Below the pieces are notes generated by a model. That model did not search any database, was not told the origin of the DNA, and was given only the letters and a program-made list of their open reading frames with translations. From Streptomyces sp. CB02056 (GTDB lineage: Bacteria; Actinomycetota; Actinomycetes; Streptomycetales; Streptomycetaceae), in the NCBI RefSeq assembly GCF_001905545.1, contig NZ_LIPD01000024.1:1-64000 (forward strand): 64,000 nt of DNA. Reading direction: 5' to 3'. Every line of letters begins with the position of its first letter. The first letter of the stretch is position 1. Position numbers and translations under genes: made by a program. Positions 1-8,628 of the stretch are shown here, piece by piece.

Positions 1-12
1 GTTTTTTGTGTG

Positions 13-1488
13 TTAGGGGAAGATGTTTTGGCCGGGGGTGAGGGTGTGGGTGGGGTCGTAGGTGTTTTTGGCGTTGGTGAGGGTGGTCCAGTGGGGGCCG
101 TAGTGGTTTTGCCAGTCGGTTTGGGTCATGTTGGGGATGGCGCCGACGAGGTAGCGTTTGGCGCCGAGTTGGGTGGCGGTGTTGTAGAGGGTGCGGTTGC
201 GGGTGAGGGCGGGTTGGGGGTTGGTGTTGGGGTGGGGGAAGGCGAGGAAGTCGAAGAGGTAGGTGGTGGGTTCGTTTGGGGTGATGGCGAGGGGGTGGGT
301 GAGTTTGTTGGTGTGGAAGGGGTAGCAGAGGAGGAGGCCGGCGCCGATGTCGTCGGGGGTGATGTGGGGGAGGGCTTGGTTGAGGAAGGTGGGGGTGGTG
401 GTGGCGGGGAGGAAGAGGGAGAGCCAGGGTTTGGGGGCGTTCCAGTAGCCGAGGTTTTTGATGGTGTCGGCGAAGGTGTCGGCGCGGTAGGTGTAGTCGC
501 GGTAGGTGGTGTCGTTGGTTTCGGTGGTGGTGGGGTTGAGTCCGGTGAGGAGGGTTTGGGGGTTGGGGGGTGTGGTGTTGTAGTGGGCGACGGCTTCGAT
601 TTTGTAGCGGGGGGGTTGTCCGTTGGGTTGGATGAGGATTTCGCCGACTTGGGAGGGGAAGCGGCCGTCGTTGAGGATGGTTTGTTGGTCGGTGAGGAAG
701 GTGTGTTGGTCGTTGTAGGTGAGGGTGAGGACGAGGGCGCGTGTGGGGGCGGGGATGAGTTTGACGGTGGCGCGGGTGATGATGCCGACTTGGCCGGCGC
801 CGGCGAGGGCGGTGTGGAAGAGGTCGGGGTTGCGGGTGGGGGTGGCGGTGAGGATGCGGCCGGTGCCGGTGACGATTTCGATGGATTCGACGGTGTCGGC
901 TTGGAGGCCGTGTTTGTGGACGGTGGAGCCGATGCCGCCGATGCTGATGGTGCCGCCGATGGAGAGGTGGAGGTAGTCGGTGAGGCAGGGGGGTGTGAGG
1001 TTTTGGGCGAGGGCGGCGTCGGTGAGTTGGGCCCAGGTGACGCCGGCGTCGACGGTGGCGTTGGTGGGGGTGATGGTGTGGATGCGGTTGAGGGCGCGGG
1101 CGTTGATGCTGATGCCGCCGGCGGCGCCGGCTTGGCCGTAGTTGGAGTGTGATTCGAGGTCGTTGCCGGTGCCGCTTTGGCCGTTCATGGCGACTTTGAG
1201 GCCGTTGTGGCGGGCGTAGTTGATGATGTTGGCGATGTCGTGGGGGCCGGCGGGGTTGAGGACGGCGTAGGGGGTGGTGGTGGTGAGGCGGCCGAAGTCG
1301 TGGGAGTGGGCGGTGGTGGTGGTGGGGTTGGTGGTGAGGGTGCCTTGGAGGGGTGGTAGGGGGGCGATGTGGCCGGTGGGTGTGGGGGTGTTGGTGGTGG
1401 CCCAGGTGCGGGTGGTGGTGTTGAAGCCGATGATGGTGGCGGCTGCCGCGGTGAGGAGGGTGCGTCGGGTGAGGTCGGGGTGGGTCAT
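13..1488 (-). CDS. Tat-exported FAD-binding oxidoreductase
   Basis: 491 residues. The N-terminus has a twin-arginine motif (TRRTLL, residues 7-12) and a hydrophobic stretch, so export by Tat is likely. The body is an FAD_binding_4 (PCMH-type) oxidoreductase: NGQSG at 102-106, the GGTISIGGIG glycine-rich segment at 178-187, and a C-terminal substrate domain ending in TPGQ. In cytokinin-dehydrogenase-type relatives the flavin-linking residue is the His of GHS; here it is Gln, so non-covalent FAD is inferred. The protein is unusually rich in Thr and Asn. It is a clear homologue of the oxidase encoded at 60947-62467, near the other end of the window, with the same motif order throughout. Substrate unknown; an alcohol or sugar-type donor is plausible. 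Confidence 0.85.
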   Translation of the reverse strand: MTHPDLTRRTLLTAAAATIIGFNTTTRTWATTNTPTPTGHIAPLPPLQGTLTTNPTTTTAHSHDFGRLTTTTPYAVLNPAGPHDIANIINYARHNGLKVAMNGQSGTGNDLESHSNYGQAGAAGGISINARALNRIHTITPTNATVDAGVTWAQLTDAALAQNLTPPCLTDYLHLSIGGTISIGGIGSTVHKHGLQADTVESIEIVTGTGRILTATPTRNPDLFHTALAGAGQVGIITRATVKLIPAPTRALVLTLTYNDQHTFLTDQQTILNDGRFPSQVGEILIQPNGQPPRYKIEAVAHYNTTPPNPQTLLTGLNPTTTETNDTTYRDYTYRADTFADTIKNLGYWNAPKPWLSLFLPATTTPTFLNQALPHITPDDIGAGLLLCYPFHTNKLTHPLAITPNEPTTYLFDFLAFPHPNTNPQPALTRNRTLYNTATQLGAKRYLVGAIPNMTQTDWQNHYGPHWTTLTNAKNTYDPTHTLTPGQNIFP

Positions 1489-3138
1489 GCGGGGTGGTCT
1501 CCTTGGTGGTGTGGGTGGTTGGTGGTGGGGGGTGGTGGGCGGGCCTGGTTGGTGCGGTGTTCGCGGGGCCGGCGCCCTGGAGGGTGTTAAGTCTCTTTAG
1601 CGCCGGGGTGGTTGTGGGCGGTGTCCGGGCCGGTGGTGGTGGCGTCCTGGCCGGGCGGCCGGGTGGCGGTGTCCGGGTGCGCTGGGTGGTGTCCTTGGGC
1701 GGGCGGGTCGCGGCGGCCCTGTTGGTCCGGGGTGGTGCGGGAGAGGGGTGACCGACCGGGCCATGGGGCCGGTCGGCGAAGTGAAGTCCCGTTCGTTTCG
1801 GGCTTGTTGATGCTGGTATGGGACCTCGGTCTTGCCTGCCTGCCGGTCCTGTCCGGCCCCCTGTCGGTTTCTCCGGTGTTGCTGTACTGCGACGGCGTCC
1901 GTCCGTACTGGTTCCTGCTGGGGCTGCCGGCCCCGCTGGCTCTGCCGTTTCGCTCTTGCTGTCCTGCTCCAGCCGGTCGTACTGGCCGCTTCTGCCGGTT
2001 TCACCGCAGTGGTCGTACCGGTTGTTCCTGTCGACTGCTTCTACTGGCGTCGTTGTTGCCAGTGCACGGGCTTCGTCGGTTCGGGCCGTGCTGGTCTTCG
2101 GGTTCTGCCGGCCGGTGCCCTGTTGATCTGATCGTCGTGGCCTTGCGGGCCGTTCCTGCTGGCCCGTGCCGACCGCTTCCAGCGCTCTGGTCCTTGCCGA
2201 CTGTTCCTGCTGTCGGTACTGGTCCTGGTGCTCTGGTTTTGCGGGTATCGCCGGTGGTTCCTGCCGGTCCCGTCGCCCAGGTGGACCGGCCCTTCTCGGT
2301 CGTGCCGTGGTGCGAGTACGTCCGTCCGTGCTGGCTCCTGCTGGTGCTGCCGGCCCTGCCGGCCCTGTCGGCCTCACCGGCCCGGTCCTGGCGGCTGCCC
2401 GGGTGGCTCTGCTGGCCCGGTCGTTCCGGCGCTGCCTGTTCGCTGGTGGTACTGGTTGTGGTGGTGCGGGGCTGGTTCTCTTGCTGTTCTGCTTCAGCTG
2501 GTCGCGCCGGCCGGTCTTGTTGGTCCGGCCGTAGTGGCTGTACCGGCTCTCCTGCTGGGCCGTTCCTGCTGGCCCGTGCCGACCGCTTCCAGCGTTCTGG
2601 TCCTTGCCGGCTGTTCCTGCTGTCGGTACTGGTTCTGGTGTCCTGGTTTTGCGGGTGTCGCCGGTGGTTCCTGCCGGTCCCGTCGTTCCGAGCGCATCGG
2701 CCTTCTCGGTCTTGCCGTGCCGGCGGTGTTGGGTGTTCCTGCCGGTCTTCGGGTCTCACCGCATTTGGCTTCGTTGGTCCTGGCCGTGCTGGCTTTTGCC
2801 GCTGCCTGGTGCCCGGTGCCCGGTGCCCGCGCCGTGGGCTGTGTGTTGTTGCTGTGGGGTGGGTGGCCGGTCCGTGGTGTGGGCCGGCCTGTCCGTTGTC
2901 CCCTTGCTCGTTGTCCCTTGCCCGTTGTTCTTGTTCCCGGTGCCGGTTGTCCCTGTCCGCGTGTCCTTGCCCCGTTGTCCGTTGGCCTTGTCCGTGTCCC
3001 GGTGCCTGTTGGCCTTGTTGGTGTGTCCTCGTCCTTGTTGAGGCCGTGGGCGCGTGCGTGCGGGTGTGGGCGCGGGTGGCCGTTGGCGTGCGTGCGGCCG
3101 TGGCGGCGGTGGGTGCCGTGCGTGGGTGTGGGGGTGGG
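1489..3138. repeat. Gene-free, A-poor region with about 410-bp spaced imperfect direct repeats
   Basis: No convincing gene. Open frames exist on both strands, but their translations are Arg/Pro/Cys-rich noise. The plus strand is almost devoid of A and rich in CTG, CCG and GGT words. A block at 2147-2276 recurs at 2557-2686 (offset 410) with few mismatches. A second pair, around 1896 and 2319, shares the CGTCCGTCCG core followed by CTGG and CTCCTGCTGG-like text (offset about 423). The region therefore looks like two to three decayed tandem units. It separates two minus-strand oxidase genes. Confidence 0.6.
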
Positions 3139-5013
3139 TTAGGGGTTGGGGGTGTGGTTGGTGTGGGTGGTGGTTTGGTAGTTGGTGAGGTCGAAGGTGC
3201 GGGTTTGGTGGCGGAAGCGCCAGGTGTAGGTGGGCCAGATGGAGGGGTTGTTGCCTTTGGTGTCGGTGTACCAGCTGGTGCAGCCGCCGGTGTTCCAGAC
3301 GGTGTTTTTGAGGCGGTTTTGGAGGGTGTTGTTGTAGGTGGTCTGGGCGTGGGGGTGGACGTCGAGGGTGGTGAGGTGGTGGGTGTGGAGGGTTTTGAGG
3401 GCGGCGAGGATGTAGGTGATCTGGGCTTCGATCATGACGGTTTGGGAGGAGTGGCCGAGGGTGGTGTTGGGGCCGAGGAGCATGAAGAGGTTGGGGAAGC
3501 CGTGGATGGTGGTGCCGCGGTGGGCGGTCATGCCGTCGCGGTTCCAGGTGTCGGCGAGGGTGTGGCCGTTTCGGCCGTGGATGAGGTGGGCGACGGGGCG
3601 GTCGGTGGCGGTGAAGCCGGTGGCGAGGATGATGGTGTCGATGTGGCGGGTGGTGCCGTCGGTGGTGGTGATGTGGGTGGGGCCGATGCGGGTGATGGTG
3701 TCGGAGACGATGTCGACGTTGGGTTGTTGGATGGCGGGGTACCAGGTGTTGGAGAAGAGGAGGCGTTTGCAGCCGACGGTGTAGTCGGGGGTGAGGCGCT
3801 TGCGCAGGGCGGGGTCGGTGACGGATTTTTTGAGGTGGCCGGCGGCCATGTTCTTCATGCCGGTGGTGCGGGAGGGGCGGGACATGAAGAACGCGACGAT
3901 TTCGCGGCCGTGTTTGTTGAAGGTGCGGCGGAAGCGCTGGTAGCCGGGGAGGTGGCGGAGCATCCAGGTGTGGCGGGGGGTGTTGGGTTTGTCGGGTTTG
4001 GCGGCGACCCAGGGGGGTGTGCGCTGGTAGAGGTCGAGGCGGTTGACGTCGGGTTGGATGGCGGGGACGAACTGGATGGCGGAGGCGCCGGTGCCGATGA
4101 CGGCGACGTTGCGGCCGGTCAGGTCGTGGTCGTGGTTCCAGCGTGAGGAGTGGAAGACGGTTCCGGTGAAGGTGTCGAGGCCGGGGATGTTGGGGATGGC
4201 GGGGTCGGAGAGGTAGCCGGTGCCGGTGATGAGGGCTTGGGCGGTGTAGCGGCCGTGTTTGGTGCGGATGTCCCAGTGGTGGTGGGTGTCGTTCCAGGTG
4301 GCGTCGAGGAGTTCGTGGTCGTAGCGCAGGTGGGGGTCGACGCCGTGTCGGGTGGCGCAGTCCTTGAGGTAGGCGTGGACTTCGGCCTGGGTGGCGAAGG
4401 TGGATTTCCAGTCGGGGTTGCGGGCGAAGGAGTAGGAGTAGAGGTGGGCCTGGACGTCGCAGGCGCAGCCGGGGTAGGTGTTGTCGCGCCAGGTGCCGCC
4501 GAGGTCGGTGGCGCGTTCGAAGACGAGGAAGTCGTCGATGCCGGCTTTGAGGAGGCCGATGGCGGTGCCGAGGCCGGAGATGCCGGCGCCGATGACGGCG
4601 ACTTTGAGGTGGCGGACGGCGAGGTCGCCGGTGGGGTGGGGGGCGGTGGCGTGCTCGGTGCCGGCGGTGGTGGCGGTGGCGGCGACGGTGATGGCCGCGG
4701 CGGTGGCCGTACGGGTGCCCGTGCCGGTGGTGCGGGGCGGGGTGCGGGGTGCGGTCGTGGTGGCGGCCGTGCCGGAGGCGGACGTGCCGCCGGTCGTGCC
4801 CGTGCTGGTTCCCGTGCCGGTGGCCGTACCGGTGGCCGTGCCCGTACCGGTGCCGGCCGTGCCGGTGTTGGCGGTGTTGGTGCCCGTGGTGTTGGTGGTG
4901 GGGGTGGGGGCCACCCCCGCCGCCGGGGCTGTGCCGGTGCTGGCGTCGGTGGGTGTGCCGGTGCCGGTGGTGGTGGTGTTGGTGGTGCGGTTGGGGGCGG
5001 GGGTGGTGGTCAT
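3139..5013 (-). CDS. Flavin-containing (Baeyer-Villiger-type) monooxygenase with low-complexity N-terminus
   Basis: 624 residues. Two Rossmann fingerprints are present, GAGISG at 142-147 (FAD) and GTGASA at 307-312 (NADPH). Between them lies FTGTVFHSSRW at 282-292, the FxGxxxHxxxW signature of class B flavin and Baeyer-Villiger monooxygenases. The enzyme should insert oxygen next to a ketone, or oxygenate a heteroatom, using NADPH and O2. The first ~130 residues are an unusual Thr/Gly/Ala repeat tract before the catalytic domain. The start is supported by AAGGA ten bases upstream of the ATG, so the tract is probably translated. It lies 44 bp upstream of nothing else on this strand but shares orientation with the methyltransferase gene ending at 5058, suggesting co-transcription. 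Confidence 0.88.
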   Translation of the reverse strand: MTTTPAPNRTTNTTTTGTGTPTDASTGTAPAAGVAPTPTTNTTGTNTANTGTAGTGTGTATGTATGTGTSTGTTGGTSASGTAATTTAPRTPPRTTGTGTRTATAAAITVAATATTAGTEHATAPHPTGDLAVRHLKVAVIGAGISGLGTAIGLLKAGIDDFLVFERATDLGGTWRDNTYPGCACDVQAHLYSYSFARNPDWKSTFATQAEVHAYLKDCATRHGVDPHLRYDHELLDATWNDTHHHWDIRTKHGRYTAQALITGTGYLSDPAIPNIPGLDTFTGTVFHSSRWNHDHDLTGRNVAVIGTGASAIQFVPAIQPDVNRLDLYQRTPPWVAAKPDKPNTPRHTWMLRHLPGYQRFRRTFNKHGREIVAFFMSRPSRTTGMKNMAAGHLKKSVTDPALRKRLTPDYTVGCKRLLFSNTWYPAIQQPNVDIVSDTITRIGPTHITTTDGTTRHIDTIILATGFTATDRPVAHLIHGRNGHTLADTWNRDGMTAHRGTTIHGFPNLFMLLGPNTTLGHSSQTVMIEAQITYILAALKTLHTHHLTTLDVHPHAQTTYNNTLQNRLKNTVWNTGGCTSWYTDTKGNNPSIWPTYTWRFRHQTRTFDLTNYQTTTHTNHTPNP

Positions 5014-5057
5014 GGCGTCGGTGTCCTTGTCTCGGGTGTCCTGGGTGGGCCCGGGGG

Positions 5058-5951
5058 TCAGGCGCGGCGGGTGAGGGTGACGCGGAAGTTGTTGAAGATG
5101 TGGTCTTCGAGGGTGTAGGCGAAGATGTCGAGGTAGCGCTCGAAGCGGGCGACGGTGGTCTCGTCGGTCATGGTGACGGCTTCGTCGCGGCGGGCGGCGA
5201 GGAGTTGGAGCCAGGCGCGGCAGGCGCGGGCGAAGGACTCGGGTTCGTTGCGGATCTCGGTGACCTCGAAGAGGCCGTCGAGGCCGGCGGCGAGTTCGGG
5301 CAGGCGGGGGATGTGGCAGCCTTCGAACTCTTCGCGCTGGAGGAATTTGAGGTCGTCGAGGAGCTGGCGGCGCAGTGGGGGGTTCTCGACGGTCATGGTG
5401 TGCAGGACGAAGCGGGCGCCGGGCTTGAGGAGGGAGTGGACCTGCTTGAAGAAGACGCGGTAGCGCTGGGTGCGCTCTTTGGGGGTGAGGGAGGACAGGA
5501 CGAAGTGTTCGAGGGCGTTGATGCAGAACGCGGCGTCGTAGGGGGCCTGGCCGTCGGCGAGGCGGTGGTCTTCCCAGCTTTCGACGCGGGCTTCGATGGC
5601 GGGGTTGTTCAGGGCGTCGACGAAGTCGGCCTGGGTGCGGGAGAGGGTGACGCCGACGGCCTTCTTGACGCCGTGGACGGTGGTGAGGCGGTTGAGCATG
5701 GTGCCCCAGCCGCAGCCGATGTCCAGGACGGTGTCGGTGTGGGCGGCGCGGGCGAGGTCGGTGAAGGCGTCGAGTTTGCGTTCCTGGGCCTCGTCGAGGA
5801 CGGCGACGAGGTCCTCGCCGTCCTCCCAGTAGCCGCCGGAGTACATCATGGTGGGGCCGAGGATGAGCCGGTAGAGCTCGTTGGGGACCTCGTAGTGGTG
5901 GCGGATGGCCTCGACGTCGGGGTTGATGGTGCGGGCTTCGACGGTGGTCAT
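5058..5951 (-). CDS. Cyclopropane-fatty-acid-synthase-family SAM methyltransferase
   Basis: 297 residues from the ATG at 5951. The open frame runs further upstream, but only repetitive sequence lies there, and a GAGGGG-type RBS precedes this ATG. The N-terminal HHYEVPNELYRL (18-29) and MMYSGGYW segment are typical of CFA/mycolate cyclopropane synthases. The SAM site is VLDIGCGWG at 75-83. Such enzymes methylate a lipid or polyketide double bond, or make cyclopropanes; family relatives also act as C-methyltransferases in natural product pathways. It precedes the monooxygenase gene by 44 bp on the same strand, so the two probably act on the same molecule. An alternative is a lipid 10-methylation role with the nearby flavin oxidoreductase, which I consider less likely because that protein is exported. 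Confidence 0.85.
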   Translation of the reverse strand: MTTVEARTINPDVEAIRHHYEVPNELYRLILGPTMMYSGGYWEDGEDLVAVLDEAQERKLDAFTDLARAAHTDTVLDIGCGWGTMLNRLTTVHGVKKAVGVTLSRTQADFVDALNNPAIEARVESWEDHRLADGQAPYDAAFCINALEHFVLSSLTPKERTQRYRVFFKQVHSLLKPGARFVLHTMTVENPPLRRQLLDDLKFLQREEFEGCHIPRLPELAAGLDGLFEVTEIRNEPESFARACRAWLQLLAARRDEAVTMTDETTVARFERYLDIFAYTLEDHIFNNFRVTLTRRA

Positions 5952-7339
5952 GGGATGGGGCCCCTCGGTTGACGGTTGTGGGTGTGTGGGGTTGTCGGAC
6001 GGCGGTGGGTCGGCCGGTGCGGGGTGGGCGGGTGGGCGGCCCGGTCGGGCCGTTTCCGTGGTGGTCGGCCCGGTGCGGGCCGGGGTGGCAGGTCCGGCCG
6101 CTGTCCTGGTGCCTGCGGTGGGCGGCTGGGTGCCGTCCGGTGTCCGACGGTGGTCTTGCTGAACTCGGCCGCTGTCCCGGGTGGTTGGTGCCGTCCGGGA
6201 GAACGGTCGGGCCGTTCGGTGCCGCGTGGTGTGGTGCTGGGCCGGCCGTCGTTCAGGGCGGCTGGGTGCCGTCCGGTGTGCGGCGGTGGTTCCGGCTGAA
6301 CTCGGCCGCGTCCCCGGGTGGTTGGTGCCGTCCGGGGCGGGCGGTGCGGCCGTTCGCGGTTCTTCGGTGTCTGCCGTGTCGGGCGGCTGGGTGACGCCCG
6401 GGTGGTCTTGCTGAACTCGGCTGCGTTCCCGGGTGGTTGGTGTCGTCCGGGGCGGGCGGGTGCGGTGTCCGGCCGGGTGGTCGGTGGTGCCTGGTGCGGT
6501 GCCGGGCCGGTGTTGCGCGGTGGTCGCCGTGCGGGCCGGTACGGCGGGGTGGTGTGCGTGCGGGTGCGGTGTGTTGTGGGTCAGGTAAGCGTGTGTCTCG
6601 CAAGCGGTGCGCAAGGGGGCGGGGGGTGGGTGGGTTGCGGGCCGGTTGCGTGGGGGCGGGTTTCATGCGGTTTCGGCAAGACACGCGGCCCCCACGGCCT
6701 GTCGCGGGGGGTGCTTCGGTTCCCGGGTGGTGTCGACCGCTGTTCCCGGGGGGTCGTGCCGTGTTGTTCCGGAGGGTTCTCCCGCCGGCTGTCCCACCAG
6801 TTCCGCCCGTCGTTCCGCCTGTTCCGCCTGCTTGTTGTCCGTCCGTCCGTTCCTTGTGGCCGTGTGTCCGCTCGTTCGTCCGTCCCCTCGGTGCCGTGTG
6901 TGGTGTGTTCCCGGGGGCGGGGTGCGGGGGCGCGTGTCCGGGGGCCGGCCGGCCGGGGGCGGGTGGTGGTGCGGGTGGCGGTGGGGTGGTGCGGGTGGCC
7001 GGGAGGGTGCTCCGGAGCGGTGCGGTGCGGGTCCGCGGGTACGGGTTCGCCCGGGCCCTGTACGGGTTCGCCCGAGCCCTGTACGGGTTCGCCCGGGCCC
7101 TGTGCGGGGTGTCGCCGAGGCACCCGGTTCCGTCTGCCCGTCTGCCGGCCCGCTCGTGTCCGTTCGTCCGCCAGTCCGCCTGCCCGCCCGTCCGCGTTTG
7201 TCGGCCGGCCGGTGGGTGGGGTGGTCGGGGTACGGGTGCGGGGCGGGGTGGCGGCGGTTGTTCCCGGCATGTTCATTCGACGCGTTGACGTGCCCATCAC
7301 CCGGGAAACGGGGGTGGGCGAGGAGAGGAACGATCACTG
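5952..7339. repeat. Gene-free region with a threefold ~60-90 bp direct repeat
   Basis: About 1.4 kb without a believable gene; frames on both strands translate to Gly/Arg/Pro-rich noise. A unit beginning GGCGGCTGGGTG and continuing through CTGAACTCGGC, CCCGGGTGGTTGGTG and GTCCGG starts at about 6121, 6257 and 6382. The three copies differ by small substitutions. Further right (about 6780-6900) the sequence is rich in TTCCG and GTCCGTCC words. The region probably holds the promoters for the methyltransferase gene (left) and the ACP gene (right), but I could not place either. Confidence 0.6.
7040..7102. repeat. Three tandem copies of a 21-bp unit
   Basis: TACGGGTTCGCCCGGGCCCTG repeats head to tail at 7040-7060, 7061-7081 and 7082-7102, with one G-to-A change in the middle copy. 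Each unit contains CGCCCGGGC, so each could form a small hairpin or a protein-binding site. It lies about 240 bp upstream of the ACP gene. Confidence 0.85.
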
Positions 7340-7600
7340 ATGTCTCAGATTCCCACGATCGAGGACCTGGCCCAGCAGCTCCAGGCGGTCTCCGGTGCGC
7401 AGGAGATCGACGCGGACGCCGCGCTGCAGCACATCGCGGACGTCGACTCGCTGGACCTGATGGAGTGGCTGTACGGCTTCCAGAACCAGTACCCGCACAT
7501 CCCGGCGGACGAGTCGCTGTTCGCGGACATCGACGACACGACGACGCTGCGGGTGGTCCACGAGCGGATCCTGGCGCTCGTGCCGGCCGAGGCCAACTGA
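7340..7600 (+). CDS. Acyl carrier protein
   Basis: 86 residues, acidic, one carrier domain. The phosphopantetheine serine is Ser37 in DSLDLMEW. The start is an ATG with a GAGGAGAGGAA ribosome-binding site. It heads a three-gene set (ACP, KASIII, ketoreductase) and therefore probably carries the growing acyl chain that the next two proteins extend and reduce. It is not the usual housekeeping fab arrangement, as no fabD or fabF follows, so a dedicated secondary-metabolism carrier is inferred. Confidence 0.88.
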   Translation: MSQIPTIEDLAQQLQAVSGAQEIDADAALQHIADVDSLDLMEWLYGFQNQYPHIPADESLFADIDDTTTLRVVHERILALVPAEAN

Positions 7601-7641
7601 GAACCCGGCGCGGGCGGGCGGACGAGGAGAGGGGTCGGGTG

Positions 7642-8628
7642 GTGAGCGGTTTCGACGTCACCGGCTGGGGCATGTCGGTGCCCGAACGGGTGGTGACCAG
7701 TGCCGAGCTCGCGGAGCGTTTCGGCGTGGACGAGCACTGGATCGTCTCGCGGTGCGGGATCCGTGAGCGCAGGGCGGTGGGCCCGGGGCAGACCACGGCG
7801 TCGATGGCCGTGGAGGCCGGGCGCCGGGCCCTGGAACGCGCGGGCCTGACGGGCGCGGACATCGCGCACCTGATCGTGGCGACGGCGACCCCGGAGCAGC
7901 CCTCGCCGGCGACGTCGGCGTTCGTCCACGACGAGCTGGGCATCGCGGGCAGCGCCCACGACGTGAACTCCGAGTGCGCCGGCTTCGTGTACGGGCTGGT
8001 GACCGCGGCGGGTCTGCTGCGCATGGACCCGCGCCCGATCCTGCTGATCGGCTCGGACACCCACACGCTGACCGCGAACCCGCGGGACCGGGACCTGTCG
8101 ATCCTGGTCGGCGACGGCGCGGGCGCGGTGGTCCTGCGGCCGGGCGCGGTGGACCGCATCCGGGCGTGGAACCTGGGCGCGGACGGCTCGTGCAAGAACA
8201 GCCTGAAGGTCCTGGCCGGGGGCTCGCGGATGCCCACCACCGAGCGGACCGTCGCCGAGGGCCTGCACTACGCGCAGATCAACGGCAACGAGATCTACCT
8301 GAACGCGGTGCGCTACACGGTGCGCACGATCCGCGAGACGCTGGAGCAGGCGAAGATCACACCGCAGGACGTCGACCACGTCATCCCGCACCAGGCGAAC
8401 ATCCGGATCATCAACTCGGTGCTCTCCCACACGGGGATCCCCGCGGACCGGCTGGTGACGAACCTGGAGCGCTACGGGAACACCGCGTCGGCGTCGATCC
8501 CGATCGCGCTGGCGGAGGCCCTGGACTCGGGTCGGGTCAAGGACGGCGACACGGTGCTTTTGGCCGGGTTCGGCGCGGGCATGACGTGGGGCTCGGTCCT
8601 GCTGACGTGGGGAGGGGTGGCGCGGTGA
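7642..8628 (+). CDS. fabH: 3-oxoacyl-ACP synthase III (KASIII) family protein
   Basis: 328 residues from GTG 7642; GTG 7639 is equally in frame, and the AGGAGAGG at 7625-7632 fits either. The thiolase-fold catalytic triad is complete: Cys112 in SECAGF, His250 in IPHQAN and Asn280 in YGNTAS. KASIII enzymes condense an acyl-CoA starter with malonyl-ACP, or in secondary metabolism transfer acyl groups. Sited 41 bp after the ACP gene and overlapping the reductase gene by 4 bp, it should start chain synthesis on that ACP. Starter specificity cannot be read from the sequence. Confidence 0.88.
   Translation: MSGFDVTGWGMSVPERVVTSAELAERFGVDEHWIVSRCGIRERRAVGPGQTTASMAVEAGRRALERAGLTGADIAHLIVATATPEQPSPATSAFVHDELGIAGSAHDVNSECAGFVYGLVTAAGLLRMDPRPILLIGSDTHTLTANPRDRDLSILVGDGAGAVVLRPGAVDRIRAWNLGADGSCKNSLKVLAGGSRMPTTERTVAEGLHYAQINGNEIYLNAVRYTVRTIRETLEQAKITPQDVDHVIPHQANIRIINSVLSHTGIPADRLVTNLERYGNTASASIPIALAEALDSGRVKDGDTVLLAGFGAGMTWGSVLLTWGGVAR

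Noticed and set aside
2001..2759. Minus-strand frame with GPAG and collagen-like words
   Set aside because: Arises from the CCG/CTG repeat content; no ribosome-binding site, signal or recognisable domain.
1612..4146. 844-residue open frame on the plus strand
   Set aside because: It is a shadow of the A-poor repeat region and the monooxygenase gene; the translation is Cys/Arg/Gly-rich without domains.
5952..6614. N-terminal extension of the methyltransferase frame
   Set aside because: The extension is repetitive noise; a good ribosome-binding site and family homology start at 5951.
7040..7102. CRISPR array
   Set aside because: Three head-to-tail 21-bp units without spacers; no cas genes in the window.
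6607..7641. N-terminal extension of the KASIII frame over the ACP gene
   Set aside because: It overlaps the ACP gene in another frame; KASIII homology begins at 7639/7642.
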